From: Azonexus sp.
GTDB lineage: Bacteria; Pseudomonadota; Gammaproteobacteria; Burkholderiales; Rhodocyclaceae
Length of the DNA: 13,791 nucleotides
NCBI GenBank assembly: GCA_030697085.1
Contig: JAUYQT010000021.1
Location: forward strand, 1 to 13,791
Reading direction: 5' to 3'
The notes beneath the pieces are model-generated. The model was not told the origin of the DNA. It searched no databases and saw only the letters and a list, made by a program, of their open reading frames with translations. The position numbers and the translations under genes were made by a program. Positions 1 to 7,468 of the stretch are shown piece after piece; the stretch's first letter is position 1, and the number at the start of each line of letters is the position of its first letter.

Positions 1-684
1 GTTCTGCTTTACTCGAGTATTCAGGTGGCCGGCCGACATTGCACGCACGGCACGGACCAGGCGGATCACCGGCTTGGCCAGATTGTCGGCAATGGCGATA
101 GCCAGGCCGGCGAGCAGGATTAGACCGAAGAGCACAATGAGCAGGCCGCGCTGCATTAATTCGCGCTGCTGGTTAGCCAGTTCTGTTTTGTCGAATTCGA
201 CAAATACTTGTCCGATGATTTCTGGCCGGCTGGGCTTTTCGCTCACAGTCAGGGGATCGAAAAGGGTGTCGACTTCATTAAAGGAGCGCGTGACCGGCGC
301 ACCGAAGGCCACCCATTGCTCAGTTTCGCCGACCAACGTCGGTTGCGTCAGGACTTGACGCAGCGCCTCGCTGCTGAGCGAAACACGCCCACTGACGGCG
401 ATTGCCCGGCCTTTTTGATTGGTGATGAGAGCCGCTTTGACACCGGATTCCTGGACGGCGGCCTGGGCCAGGCCATGCAGGCTTTCGATTTGGCCGGCGA
501 TGATGCCGTATTCGCTGATTGGCGCCAGGTAGCGGACGGTGGCCATGCCCTTGGCGCGCAATTCACCCTCCAGGGCGCGAATGCTGCTGAAGGTGAAATA
601 AGAGACGAGGATGACGGCGATCAACATGCTGGGCAGTAGCGTTAAGAGCAGCAGCCGACGACGGAGGGTGAGCTGGTGGTTCAT
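1..684 (-). CDS. BarA-like HAMP-domain sensor histidine kinase, N-terminal part (cut by window edge)
   Basis: The reading frame opens at an ATG at 684 and stays open to base 1, giving 228 residues with no stop. Residues about 10-34 form a first membrane helix after a basic start (MNHQLTLRRR). A periplasmic region follows with a motif like the BarA sensor domain (sCache_4): ISEYGII near residue 56 and GQVFVEFD near 158. A second membrane helix lies at about 179-199, and a HAMP linker begins at about 200 (NLAKPVIRLVRAV). The kinase core is outside the window. The start overlaps the stop of the upstream binding-protein gene as ATGA, so the two are probably translationally coupled. Families of this layout sense a periplasmic signal and phosphorylate a response regulator. 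The ligand is unknown; the coupled binding protein is a natural candidate partner. The output domain could also be a diguanylate cyclase, so the kinase call is inference. Confidence 0.75.
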   Translation of the reverse strand, partial: MNHQLTLRRRLLLLTLLPSMLIAVILVSYFTFSSIRALEGELRAKGMATVRYLAPISEYGIIAGQIESLHGLAQAAVQESGVKAALITNQKGRAIAVSGRVSLSSEALRQVLTQPTLVGETEQWVAFGAPVTRSFNEVDTLFDPLTVSEKPSRPEIIGQVFVEFDKTELANQQRELMQRGLLIVLFGLILLAGLAIAIADNLAKPVIRLVRAVRAMSAGHLNTRVKQN

Positions 685-1589
685 CGCGGCTCACTATCTG
701 CGAGCATGGCACGCCGAAGTTCAGCTTCGCCAGGCACGGCCAGGCCAAGTGCCTCGGCGACATTGGCGTTGATGCTGATGGCAAACTGGCCGGGTAGCAT
801 CGGGGCCGGTAGCTGTGGGCCCATCTGATTGATTAGATCAGCTGTCTGGCGGGCGATTTGGGCCGGGGTCGTGTGTAGCGCGGCAAGCGCGCCAGCGCTG
901 ACAAAAGGGGCTGAGAAGGCGACAACCGGACGCTGATGGCGGTATGAGGTGACGAGGATGGGCTTGATATTTTCACGTTTGTAGATTGTGCCGTCGGGAA
1001 TGGCAAGAAGTATATCGACCCTTGCCAGCAGCGTGTTCAGGGTCGGTAACAAGCTATTGGGCGTGTCGCTCTCGGCACTCTCCAGCGTTAATCCGGCATT
1101 TTTGAAGGCTTGGCGATATTGGTTCGCCTGGTTTCGTGTTTCGCTACTGAACAGCATGCCGATGCGCTTTTGTTCGGGCAGTAAATGACGCAGGAAAGCC
1201 GCCTGGCGGGCCGGTGGTTGATCAAGAAAAATCGCCGTGACGCGGGTCTGCCGGTTGCTGGATTGAGCGACAATTTTCTCGTAGCTCTGACGGGGCAGCA
1301 AGGTGGCGATGATCGGTATTGTGGTGGAACTTTCCAGCGCCTGGCGCAGCGCCTCGCCGCCGGCGCTGACGATAAGATCGGGACGTTCGCCCGATGGACT
1401 GGTAGCTTCAAGCTTGGTGGCCGGGAGAATTTTCCAGCGCGTTGTTGTCTCCATTGCGTCACTAAAGCTCGCTGCAAACTCGGCATAGGGGCCGCTGTTA
1501 GCGCTGAGAAGCAGTGTGATGTTACCCGCCCAGGCCGTTGAGGCAAGGCTGGTTAACAGGACAAAGGAATAAATGGCGAAACGGTACAT
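681..1589 (-). CDS. ABC-type periplasmic substrate-binding protein (PF04392-like), coupled to sensor kinase
   Basis: This 302-residue protein begins with a typical Sec signal peptide: a hydrophobic stretch ending in an AWA site at residues 19-21, with the mature chain starting GNITLLLS. The rest resembles the ABC_sub_bind family (TrpX-like) of periplasmic binding proteins. It has alternating strand/helix blocks, a DLIVSAGGEALR segment near residue 72, an AIPDGTIY segment near 197 and a PVVAFSAPFVSAGALAAL segment near 222, which fit the two-lobed fold. No ABC permease or ATPase gene lies beside it. Instead its TGA overlaps the ATG of a membrane sensor gene, which suggests that it feeds ligand information to the sensor rather than serving an importer. 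That role is inference, and the ligand cannot be read from sequence. The start is chosen because it gives the complete signal peptide. Confidence 0.8.
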   Translation of the reverse strand: MYRFAIYSFVLLTSLASTAWAGNITLLLSANSGPYAEFAASFSDAMETTTRWKILPATKLEATSPSGERPDLIVSAGGEALRQALESSTTIPIIATLLPRQSYEKIVAQSSNRQTRVTAIFLDQPPARQAAFLRHLLPEQKRIGMLFSSETRNQANQYRQAFKNAGLTLESAESDTPNSLLPTLNTLLARVDILLAIPDGTIYKRENIKPILVTSYRHQRPVVAFSAPFVSAGALAALHTTPAQIARQTADLINQMGPQLPAPMLPGQFAISINANVAEALGLAVPGEAELRRAMLADSEPR

Positions 1590-1702
1590 CGGCCGATATT
1601 GCCTCAGCAGCTATGCCATTGCAATGAGTGTTTTCCACAATTTCGGCGCTTGGTGATAATTTTTGCGCCTTTGTTGTTTATTTCACTTCGGGTGCCGGTG
1701 CG

Positions 1703-1718
1703 GCCCGAAAAAACGGGC
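1703..1718 (-). terminator. Possible stem-loop after the SCO gene
   Basis: A five-base stem GCCCG / CGGGC encloses a loop of six identical bases, 25 bases past the SCO stop codon. Read on the minus strand the loop is TTTTTT, but there is no U-tract after the stem, so intrinsic termination is doubtful. The remainder of the 154-bp gap between the SCO gene and the binding-protein gene should hold the promoter of the latter; I see no convincing -35/-10 pair there. Confidence 0.25.
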
Positions 1719-1743
1719 TCAGGACAACGATTTCCTATGTCTT

Positions 1744-2337
1744 TTAGCGTGCCTTCATGAAAGCACCGATTCGGGCGGCCATTTCATCAGCGGGCGTCGC
1801 AAAGGGAAATTTTCGGAGATATAGCCCATCCGGCCCGAGCAAAATCATGCCCGCCGAGTGGTCGACCGCATAAGTGCCTGGTTTAGCACCGGGTTCGATG
1901 ACCTTGCTGTAACGAATTTTGAAATTGTCGGCGCTGCGTTTGACCAGTGCCGGCGAGCCGGTCAGGGCGAGGATGCGCGGGTCAAAAAACTCGGTGTAGG
2001 TTTTCAGTACCTTGCCGGTATCGCGCTCGGGGTCAATGGTGATGAAAATGGCTTGTAATTTCTCGGCATCTTCGCCGAGCAGTTTGAGAATAGCTGCCAT
2101 TTCGACCAGCGTGGTCGGGCAGATGTCCGGGCAATAGGTGTAGCCGAAGGCGATTAACTGATAGCGGCCGATAAATTCTTCACTGGTTACCGAGCGGCCG
2201 TTTGGGTCCTGCAGCAGATAGCGCGGAATGATCTCGGTGGTTTCCGGCTTGAGCAACTCCAGGCTGTTTTCAGCCTGGGCGGCGGCGGGTCCGTTGAGGG
2301 CGAGCAGGCAAAGCAAGAGCGCGGCGCAGCGGATCAT
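1744..2337 (-). CDS. SCO1/SenC/PrrC family copper chaperone
   Basis: The 197-residue protein has an N-terminal signal peptide (hydrophobic residues 5-20, AAA-QA cleavage region) and a thioredoxin-like domain. The copper-binding hallmark is plain: a CPDIC motif (Cys69 and Cys73) after FGYTY, and a conserved distal histidine in VDHSAG (His160). SCO proteins deliver copper to the CuA site of cytochrome c oxidase or act as periplasmic thiol reductases, and length and motifs match the family. Its start overlaps the stop of the preceding 108-residue gene (ATGA), so the two form one transcription unit. No cytochrome oxidase subunit is in the window, so the partner enzyme is not visible. The family call is secure; the exact client is inference. 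Confidence 0.93.
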   Translation of the reverse strand: MIRCAALLLCLLALNGPAAAQAENSLELLKPETTEIIPRYLLQDPNGRSVTSEEFIGRYQLIAFGYTYCPDICPTTLVEMAAILKLLGEDAEKLQAIFITIDPERDTGKVLKTYTEFFDPRILALTGSPALVKRSADNFKIRYSKVIEPGAKPGTYAVDHSAGMILLGPDGLYLRKFPFATPADEMAARIGAFMKAR

Positions 2338-2660
2338 TTGGTGGCGAAAGCCGTGCTTAGGTTTTTCTCGGCATCCGCGAGCCGCTTGACCAGCGTCGGC
2401 ACATCCGGGCAGGCCTGGCCCTTGCCTTGTGCGAGGTAGGCGCTATTTGTCGCATTCTCGAAAATTTCACCATTGGCCCGGGTGTTGGGGGCGCTGCTGG
2501 TGACGGCGTTGCGGGCCCGGCTGACGATGGCGGGTTGCTGGCAGGCGAGGGCGATGCCGTTGATTTCACCGATGGCGATGAGGGCGGCGCTGCCTTCGTC
2601 GGCGGCAAAGCTCGGTAAAGCGGCAATGGACAGGACAAGCGCAACGGCGGCAATTTTCAT
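2334..2660 (-). CDS. Small secreted protein of unknown function, coupled to SCO gene
   Basis: I do not recognise this 108-residue protein. It starts with a clear signal peptide (MKIAAVALVL, cleavage likely after PSFAA), leaving a mature chain of about 88 residues rich in Ala and Asn. Only two cysteines remain in the mature part (Cys40 and Cys84), which would suit one disulfide. The segment ending in LAKR-type helices (VPTLVKRLADAEKNL) looks helical. Its TGA overlaps the ATG of the SCO gene, so it is translationally coupled to a copper chaperone and presumably works in the periplasm with it. A GGAG ribosome site lies about 8 bases before the start. A role in copper handling or thiol redox is only inference from the neighbour. 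Confidence 0.75.
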   Translation of the reverse strand: MKIAAVALVLSIAALPSFAADEGSAALIAIGEINGIALACQQPAIVSRARNAVTSSAPNTRANGEIFENATNSAYLAQGKGQACPDVPTLVKRLADAEKNLSTAFATK

Positions 2661-2687
2661 GATGGGTCTCCAGGCAACAAGCGGCTG

Positions 2688-2693
2688 ATTATA
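2688..2693 (-). promoter_or_regulatory. Candidate -10 element for the small secreted protein-SCO unit
   Basis: A perfect TATAAT on the minus strand lies 28 bases before the ATG at 2660. No good -35 hexamer is found at 16-18 bases upstream, because that space is taken by the stem-loop at 2693-2710. The call rests on the -10 match and position only. Confidence 0.35.
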
Positions 2694-2710
2694 GCCAGCA
2701 TGGGCTGGCT
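2693..2710 (-). terminator. Stem-loop at the end of the cobalamin operon
   Basis: AGCCAGC and GCTGGCT form a 7-bp perfect stem with a 4-base loop, 8 bases after the stop codon of the last cobalamin-operon gene. No proper U-tract follows on the minus strand, so it may be a weak terminator or an RNA 3'-end stabiliser. It also abuts the TATAAT of the next unit, which would separate the two transcription units within a few bases. Confidence 0.35.
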
Positions 2711-2717
2711 GGCTTTC

Positions 2718-3512
2718 TTACAGATCAAATATGTCGAGTAGCAACGGTAGGCCTGCGCTGATCGCCACCGGGCCGGGGGTAAGGATAATGGCGGATTTGA
2801 TTTCGTGCATGCGGCCATTTTTCACGGCGGTGACGGTCGACCAGCCAGAACGGGCAGAAATATGTTCGGGGCGAAAGTGCTTGCCGCACCACGAGCCGAT
2901 GATGATTTCCGGATCGCGCCGGACGATTTCCAGCGGGTCGGCCAGAATGCGGTCACGGGCGAGCGGTGAAATGGCGCGTTCGGGGAAAATGTCTTCACCG
3001 CCCGCAATCTGTATGAGTTCGGAAACCCAGCGTACGGCGGTGATATTCGGTGCGTCCCATTCCTCGAAATAGACGCGTGGGCGGTGGCCGGTCTGGGCGA
3101 TGCGTGCTGAGGCAATGGCACGGGCGCGTGCAATTTGCTCTTCCAGCGCAGCGACCATTGCGTCAGCTTTCGCTGCAGCGCCGACCAGCCGTCCCAGCGT
3201 TTCGACCATACCGAGAATGTCGTCGAGACTGCGCGTATTGAAGGCATACACCGCTACGCCGGCTTTGATCAGATCACGGGCGATATCGGCTTGCAAGTCG
3301 GAAAAGGTCAGTACCAGATCAGGCTGGACGGCGAGGATTTTCTCGATGTCACCCGTGGTGAAGGCATAAACCTTGGGTTTTTCCTTGCGTGCTTCGGGCG
3401 GACGAACGGTGTAGCCGGAAATACCGACAATGCGCTCGGACTCACCGAGGGCGTAGAGGACTTCAACGGTTTCGGTGGTCAGGCAGACGATGCGTTGGGG
3501 CAGGCGGGGCAT
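2718..3512 (-). CDS. BtuF-like cobalamin-binding protein without signal peptide
   Basis: The 264-residue protein belongs to the periplasmic-binding family of BtuF (PF01497). It has an N-terminal lobe beginning at once with RIVCLTTETVEVLYALG, a DLVLTFSDLQ segment near residue 65, a long connecting helix at about 105-140, and a C-terminal lobe with EEWDAPNI near 150 and a DPEIIIGSWCGKH stretch near 200. There is no signal peptide: the conserved first strand starts at residue 8, leaving no room for one, and the upstream gene ends only 3 bases before this ATG. It is therefore expected to stay in the cytoplasm unless a partner exports it. It is the last gene of the B12-riboswitch operon, directly after a normal exported BtuF. 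A cytoplasmic corrinoid-binding or salvage role is inference. Confidence 0.82.
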   Translation of the reverse strand: MPRLPQRIVCLTTETVEVLYALGESERIVGISGYTVRPPEARKEKPKVYAFTTGDIEKILAVQPDLVLTFSDLQADIARDLIKAGVAVYAFNTRSLDDILGMVETLGRLVGAAAKADAMVAALEEQIARARAIASARIAQTGHRPRVYFEEWDAPNITAVRWVSELIQIAGGEDIFPERAISPLARDRILADPLEIVRRDPEIIIGSWCGKHFRPEHISARSGWSTVTAVKNGRMHEIKSAIILTPGPVAISAGLPLLLDIFDL

Positions 3513-3515
3513 GGG

Positions 3516-4427
3516 TTATTTGCTCGGGCGACGGCTACGTGCGACATCGAGATGGACGCAAAGTTGCTCGGCGCCATCGAGGATGCGCGGGGTGTGGCGC
3601 TGCATGATGTCCGGGTTGATGTGGAACAGGTTGCCGCGTTTGACCGCCGTCATTTGCGTCCATTTGTCCCAGTCGCCGAGCCATTCCGGGCGGGCATCGC
3701 CCATGCCGGTGGCGATGATCGCCTCCGGGTTGGCGCTCAGCACGGCTTCGACATTCACCGTCGGCGCCATTTGCGGCAGTTGGCCAAAGACGTTTTCACC
3801 ACTGCACAGGCGGATCGCATCGCTGATAATTTGTGGGCCACCAACGGTCATCAGCGGTGATTTCCAGATCTGGTAAAAGACCCGCACCTGGGGTTTGCCA
3901 GCGTTGTTTTTACGCAGCTTTTCGAGGCGCTGGCGGAAATTGGCAGCTGCGGTATTGGCGGTGGCTACGCTGCCGGCCAGTTGGCCGAGGCGTTCGAGCT
4001 GCGTTGCCACGTCTTCCATCTGGTTCGGCTGGAAGACATAAACGGCCAGGCCGAGGGCTTTCAGTTTGTCGACCTGCGTCATGTTGTTGCCGCTTTCCCA
4101 GGCGATGACGAGATCCGGTTTCAAGGCGGCTACCGCTTCCAGATCAACCCGCGAATAGCCGCCGACGCGCGGCACTTTTTTGGCGGCTGGCGGGTAATCG
4201 CTGTAATCGACAGTGCCGACCAGTTTGTCGCCGCCGCCTGCGGCATAGAGGCTTTCGGCGGCGTGTGGGGCGAGCGTGACGATGCGTTGAGCCGGTGCCT
4301 TGAGGCGGACTTCGCGGCCGCTATCGTCCTTGAAGACGAGTTCGGCGTGGCTGGCAGTGGTGAGAACGCACGTGGCGACGATAAAAACAAAGCGTACGGT
4401 CAACGCGAAAAATTGGCCAAATTTCAT
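3516..4427 (-). CDS. btuF: Periplasmic cobalamin-binding protein BtuF
   Basis: This 303-residue protein has a signal peptide (hydrophobic residues 7-25, cleavage after SHA at residue 28) and a BtuF fold. Lobe one starts with RIVTLAPHAAESLYAAGG and continues to DLVIAWESGNN, where BtuF proteins carry a tryptophan near the corrinoid. A connecting helix follows, and the second lobe includes QIWKSPLMTVGG and a late HINPDIMQRHTPRILDGA block. BtuF captures vitamin B12 in the periplasm and passes it to the BtuCD importer; the importer genes are not in this window. The ATG at 4427 is chosen over an in-frame TTG 12 bases upstream because it gives a 4-base ATGA overlap with the cobD stop, as elsewhere in this operon. 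Confidence 0.88.
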   Translation of the reverse strand: MKFGQFFALTVRFVFIVATCVLTTASHAELVFKDDSGREVRLKAPAQRIVTLAPHAAESLYAAGGGDKLVGTVDYSDYPPAAKKVPRVGGYSRVDLEAVAALKPDLVIAWESGNNMTQVDKLKALGLAVYVFQPNQMEDVATQLERLGQLAGSVATANTAAANFRQRLEKLRKNNAGKPQVRVFYQIWKSPLMTVGGPQIISDAIRLCSGENVFGQLPQMAPTVNVEAVLSANPEAIIATGMGDARPEWLGDWDKWTQMTAVKRGNLFHINPDIMQRHTPRILDGAEQLCVHLDVARSRRPSK

Positions 4428-5416
4428 CTTGTTGTCCAATTACTTAAACCATTCGCCAGGCGTTGCCATTCAGCGTCATTGCCCGGCAGGCCAACGCGCA
4501 GTAGCGGTTGCTGTTCAAAACGGCGAGTGAGAATGCCGCGTGCAGCGAGAAATTCGTGGAGTTCAGCGGAATGCACGGTGGTCAGCGCAACAAACAGGGC
4601 GGTCGCTTTGACCTCGCCCAACGGGGCCAGCAACGCTAGCAGGCGTTGGCTGGCGGCAAGCAGTTGCGGCCGCATGGCGTTTTGCCAGGCGCTATCCTGC
4701 AGCGCCCGCCGGGCGGCTTCGCGGGCCGGGCCGGCGACTGCCCATGGGCCCATCAGTTCGGCCATTTTGTGGCGAATATCCGGCGCGGCGAAGAGGAAGC
4801 CGACGCGGGCACCGGCCAGGCCGAAGAATTTGCCGAGTGAGCGGAAGACGATCAAATTCGGCGCCTCGTCGGTGCCGGCCAGCGGTGTCAGGCTGTCTTC
4901 CGGTGTGGCGTCGATAAAGGCTTCATCAACGATCAGCCAGCCACCGCGTTTTTTCAGCTGTTTTGCCGCGTCGACCGCAATCGCCAGCGGATGACGATCC
5001 GCCGTCGGGTTGTTCGGATTGCAGAGCAGCACGTAGGGCGTCGCGGCGCTCAGGGCGCGCGGGAGCAGGGCATTTTGCAGAAAACGCAGACGGTGGCCGG
5101 CTTGTGTCCAGGCTTTCGGGTGTTCGGCGTAAATCGGGCTGATGCAGGCGACGACCGCGCGCGGCAGCAGCATCGGTAATAACTGGATGGCGGCTTGCGA
5201 ACCGGCGACCGGGAGCAGATTGGCGTTGCCGTAATACGCGGCGGCGGCTTCTTCCAGACCGTCACCGCTTTCCGGCAGGCGCTGCCAGCAGTCCATCGAC
5301 AAGGCCGGTACCGGCCAGGCTGCGGGGTTGATGCCGGTGGATAGGTCGAGCCAGTTTTCCCGTGGAATTTGGTAATGGGTCGCGGCTTCGCGCAGACGGC
5401 CGCCGTGTTCAAGCAT
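4424..5416 (-). CDS. cobD: L-threonine-O-3-phosphate decarboxylase (CobD; CobC in the Pseudomonas naming)
   Basis: A 330-residue fold-type I PLP enzyme. Visible landmarks are the N-terminal HGG motif, LDLSTGINP (residues 23-31), the NPNNPT segment at 133-138 that contacts the cofactor, VDEAF at 163-167 holding the aspartate that pairs with the PLP ring nitrogen, and [10 protein letters not shown] with the Schiff-base lysine at Lys196, followed by GARVGF. The enzyme makes (R)-1-amino-2-propanol phosphate, which CbiB then attaches to adenosylcobyric acid. It overlaps cbiB by 8 bases and btuF by 4 bases. Histidinol-phosphate aminotransferase is the nearest alternative, but the HGG start and cobalamin context favour CobD. 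Confidence 0.92.
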   Translation of the reverse strand: MLEHGGRLREAATHYQIPRENWLDLSTGINPAAWPVPALSMDCWQRLPESGDGLEEAAAAYYGNANLLPVAGSQAAIQLLPMLLPRAVVACISPIYAEHPKAWTQAGHRLRFLQNALLPRALSAATPYVLLCNPNNPTADRHPLAIAVDAAKQLKKRGGWLIVDEAFIDATPEDSLTPLAGTDEAPNLIVFRSLGKFFGLAGARVGFLFAAPDIRHKMAELMGPWAVAGPAREAARRALQDSAWQNAMRPQLLAASQRLLALLAPLGEVKATALFVALTTVHSAELHEFLAARGILTRRFEQQPLLRVGLPGNDAEWQRLANGLSNWTTR

Positions 5417-6344
5417 GGAGGAATCCGATCAGAAAGAAGGTCGTCAGCCACAGCCACAGGCTGCGTTGAATGAGCCTGATGGCACGGTCGAGGTCAGCCG
5501 CGCCGGGCGCCGGGCCGCAGCCCAGGGGCGGGCGGATTTCCTCGGTGCCGTGGTAAATCGCGGCGCCGCCGAGTTGCACGCCGAGGCTGCCGGCGCCGGC
5601 CGCCATTACCGGGCCGGCATTCGGGCTTTCCCAACCCGGGGCCTGCGTGCGCCAGCAGGCGAGGGCGGTGCGGGTTTGGCCGAGCACGGCGTAAGTGAGC
5701 GCAGTGAGGCGGGCGGGTAGCCAGTTCAGTCCATCATCAATGCGCGCTGCGGCCCAGCCGAAGTGATTAAACCGCTCAGTGCGGTAGCCCCACATGGCAT
5801 CCAGCGTGTTGGCGAGGCGGAAAAGCACCGCGCCGGGGCCGCCGAGCAGGGCAAACCAGAAGAGCGTGCCGAAAATGGCGTCGTTGCCGTTTTCGAGTAC
5901 CGATTCAACGCCGGCCTTGGCAACGCCGGAGGCGTCGAGTTGCGATGTTTCACGGGAAACGATCCAGCCGACGCGTTGCCGGGCTTCGTCCAGCCGCCCT
6001 TCACGTAACGGCCGGGCGACGGCTTCGGCGTGTTCGGCCAGGCTTTGCGCGCCGAGCGCCAAGTAAAGCAGCACGACATCGCTGGCGAAGGGCGCAAAGG
6101 GGCGCAGCCAAAAAGCCAGGCCAGCCGCTGGCAGCACGGCAATCAGCCAGCTCAAAACGCCGGCCAGCCGGGTGCGTCGGTTCAGGCCTTTTTCCAGCGC
6201 GGCGGCCAGTTGGCCGAAGCCGACGAGCGGGTGCAAGCGCGCCGGTTCGCCGAGCAGCCGATCAAGCAGTACGGCGCTCAATGCCGCCAAAGGCATGGCA
6301 AACGCCGGCCAAGATGCGGCCAGATCGGCGAAGCTGAAATTCAT
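5409..6344 (-). CDS. cbiB: Adenosylcobinamide-phosphate synthase CbiB (CobD in the Pseudomonas naming)
   Basis: The 311-residue integral membrane protein contains the CbiB signature blocks. These are [17 protein letters not shown] near residues 27-43, an alanine-rich membrane pair at about 60-100, [35 protein letters not shown] in the middle (read as separate motifs: VSRET, VES-EN and D-IFGTLFW), [18 protein letters not shown], and [15 protein letters not shown] last membrane helix ends the protein. It joins aminopropanol phosphate to adenosylcobyric acid. The ATG at 6344 is chosen because it overlaps the bluB stop as ATGA; an in-frame extension to 6437 would lie inside bluB and lacks support. 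Confidence 0.92.
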   Translation of the reverse strand: MNFSFADLAASWPAFAMPLAALSAVLLDRLLGEPARLHPLVGFGQLAAALEKGLNRRTRLAGVLSWLIAVLPAAGLAFWLRPFAPFASDVVLLYLALGAQSLAEHAEAVARPLREGRLDEARQRVGWIVSRETSQLDASGVAKAGVESVLENGNDAIFGTLFWFALLGGPGAVLFRLANTLDAMWGYRTERFNHFGWAAARIDDGLNWLPARLTALTYAVLGQTRTALACWRTQAPGWESPNAGPVMAAGAGSLGVQLGGAAIYHGTEEIRPPLGCGPAPGAADLDRAIRLIQRSLWLWLTTFFLIGFLHA

Positions 6345-7114
6345 CGCGGGAAAATGCCGTTTTCCTGAATATTGGCCTGCATTTCGCGCAATGCTGCGGT
6401 CAACGGCAAATTTTGGCCAAAATCCGTGGCGCCCCACTGGTCATGAAAAACCAGTTCTTCGATCGGCAGGCGCGGTAGCCAGCCGGCTTTTTCCAGTTCC
6501 GGCTTGGCGTGAAAATGGCTGACGTAGCCGATGCAAAGATAAGCAATCGGCACGATGTTGGCGGGAATGCCCAGCGCCGCCTGCAATTCCGGCTGATTGA
6601 AAATGCTCACCCAGCCCACGCCCAGCCCTTCGGCACGCGCCGCCAGCCAGAGGTTTTGCACGGCGCAAACGCTGGAATACAAATCCATCGTCTTGATATG
6701 CGTGCGGCCGACGACGACCGGGCCGGTGCGCTCGCGGTCGCAGGTGATGCACAGGTTGATCGGCGCTTCGACAATGCCTTCCAGTTTCAGGTGGCTATAA
6801 ACCTCGCGCCGCTCGTTCTCGAACATCGCCGCCGCTTCACTATTCGCCTTTTTGAAAACGTCATGCACGCGCTGTTTGATCTCGGCCGAACGCACCAGCA
6901 GAAAATTCCACGGCTGCATGAAGCCGACCGAGGGGGCGTGATGCGCCGCCATGAGCAGGCGACTCAAGACATCGTCCGGTACCGGCGTCGGCAAAAACTG
7001 GCCGCGCACATCGCGCCGGTTGAAAATGGATTGATAGACCGCCGCCCGATCAGCGTCGGAAAAGGCATGCGCCAGCGGCGTCAGTGATGCAAATTGCTGA
7101 TGTTGATTTTCCAT
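6341..7114 (-). CDS. bluB: 5,6-dimethylbenzimidazole synthase BluB
   Basis: This 257-residue flavoprotein of the nitroreductase fold converts reduced FMN and oxygen into 5,6-dimethylbenzimidazole, the lower ligand of B12. The family blocks are present: [12 protein letters not shown] near residue 31 (FMN phosphate contacts), [14 protein letters not shown] near 57, [15 protein letters not shown] near 133, and [10 protein letters not shown] near 162. The C-terminal [13 protein letters not shown] is also typical. The ATG at 7114 is preceded by AGGGG at a spacing of about 6 bases and begins MENQHQQF; longer in-frame extensions run into the riboswitch and are rejected. It is the first gene of the cobalamin operon. 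BluB needs oxygen, so the host probably makes B12 aerobically or microaerobically. Confidence 0.94.
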   Translation of the reverse strand: MENQHQQFASLTPLAHAFSDADRAAVYQSIFNRRDVRGQFLPTPVPDDVLSRLLMAAHHAPSVGFMQPWNFLLVRSAEIKQRVHDVFKKANSEAAAMFENERREVYSHLKLEGIVEAPINLCITCDRERTGPVVVGRTHIKTMDLYSSVCAVQNLWLAARAEGLGVGWVSIFNQPELQAALGIPANIVPIAYLCIGYVSHFHAKPELEKAGWLPRLPIEELVFHDQWGATDFGQNLPLTAALREMQANIQENGIFPR

Positions 7115-7129
7115 GGATTCCCCTTGTGG

Positions 7130-7157
7130 AAAAACGGTAGCTGCCTGGCCGTGCAGC
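7130..7157 (-). terminator. Candidate expression-platform hairpin between riboswitch and bluB
   Basis: On the minus strand GCTGC and GCAGC enclose an 8-base loop, followed after five bases by TTTTT (7134-7130). It lies between the B12 box and the bluB ribosome site. It could be a ligand-dependent terminator, but the stem is short and the U-tract is offset, so translational control of the AGGGG site is an equally good reading. Confidence 0.35.
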
Positions 7158-7166
7158 CATTCAATG

Positions 7167-7342
7167 ATCTCCTGGCCGGTCTTCTGACTCGGATTCAACC
7201 GTTGCCGCGCCTTCCCGGCGAGTATGTACTCTGACCAGTGGCAATTTGCGGCGAACGTCATCCTTACAGCGCTGGGCACGTGGCGGAATCACACCGCCTT
7301 CCCGATTCTCCATTCAGCGCAAACTGAACGGCACCCGGAGAT
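7167..7342 (-). promoter_or_regulatory. Cobalamin (AdoCbl) riboswitch upstream of bluB
   Basis: The minus strand carries the landmarks of the cobalamin riboswitch (RF00174). Six bases ATCTCC (7342-7337) pair perfectly with GGAGAT (7172-7167) as the closing P1 stem. Next come GGGTGCC, a GGGAAGGCGGTG core segment near 7295-7304, the conserved GCCACTGG (7242-7235), GGGAAGGCG (7216-7208), and the B12 box GAGTCAGAAGACCGGCC at 7190-7174. The aptamer ends about 50 bases before the bluB start. Binding of adenosylcobalamin would be expected to turn down the whole bluB-cbiB-cobD-btuF-btuF2 unit. cobQ runs the other way and is not covered by this element. Confidence 0.93.
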
Positions 7343-7346
7343 ACCT

Positions 7347-7362
7347 GCCCGAAAATTCGGGC
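7347..7362 (-). repeat. Perfect 16-base palindromic hairpin at the 5' end of the riboswitch transcript
   Basis: Arms GCCCGAA and TTCGGGC flank a two-base centre, immediately upstream of riboswitch stem P1. It would form a very stable hairpin at or near the RNA 5' end. It might protect the leader or be an operator in the cobQ-bluB divergent region; neither can be decided from sequence. Confidence 0.5.
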
Positions 7363-7369
7363 GAAGGCG

Positions 7370-7398
7370 ATGCTAAGCGAGGCAGCGCGAAAAGCCAA
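7370..7398 (-). promoter_or_regulatory. Candidate sigma-70 promoter for the riboswitch and cobalamin operon
   Basis: On the minus strand TTGGCT (7398-7393) and TAGCAT (7375-7370) are separated by exactly 17 bases. Each matches four of six consensus bases. Initiation about 7 bases further would fall just before the 16-base palindrome and the riboswitch, which is the expected position. Confidence 0.4.
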
Positions 7399-7468
7399 GT
7401 CGGTAGGTCAGGCGCTGGCGCCATGAGCAATGCGATAATCGCGCCCCCATTTCTTCAGGTTGACGCCA

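Noticed and set aside
3135..3860. Plus-strand frame of 241 residues opposite the two BtuF-family genes
   Set aside because: It is a shadow of the two minus-strand genes, without a family match.
3981..4994. Plus-strand frame of 337 residues opposite btuF and cobD
   Set aside because: It covers two secure minus-strand genes, has low-complexity Arg/Ala/Ser composition in its second half and no ribosome site or domain.
6345..6437. 31-residue N-terminal extension of cbiB
   Set aside because: It lies inside bluB; the ATG at 6344 gives the ATGA coupling and the family start.
7115..7279. 55-residue N-terminal extension of bluB
   Set aside because: It reads through the riboswitch and its P1 stem; the ATG at 7114 has a strong ribosome site and normal BluB length.
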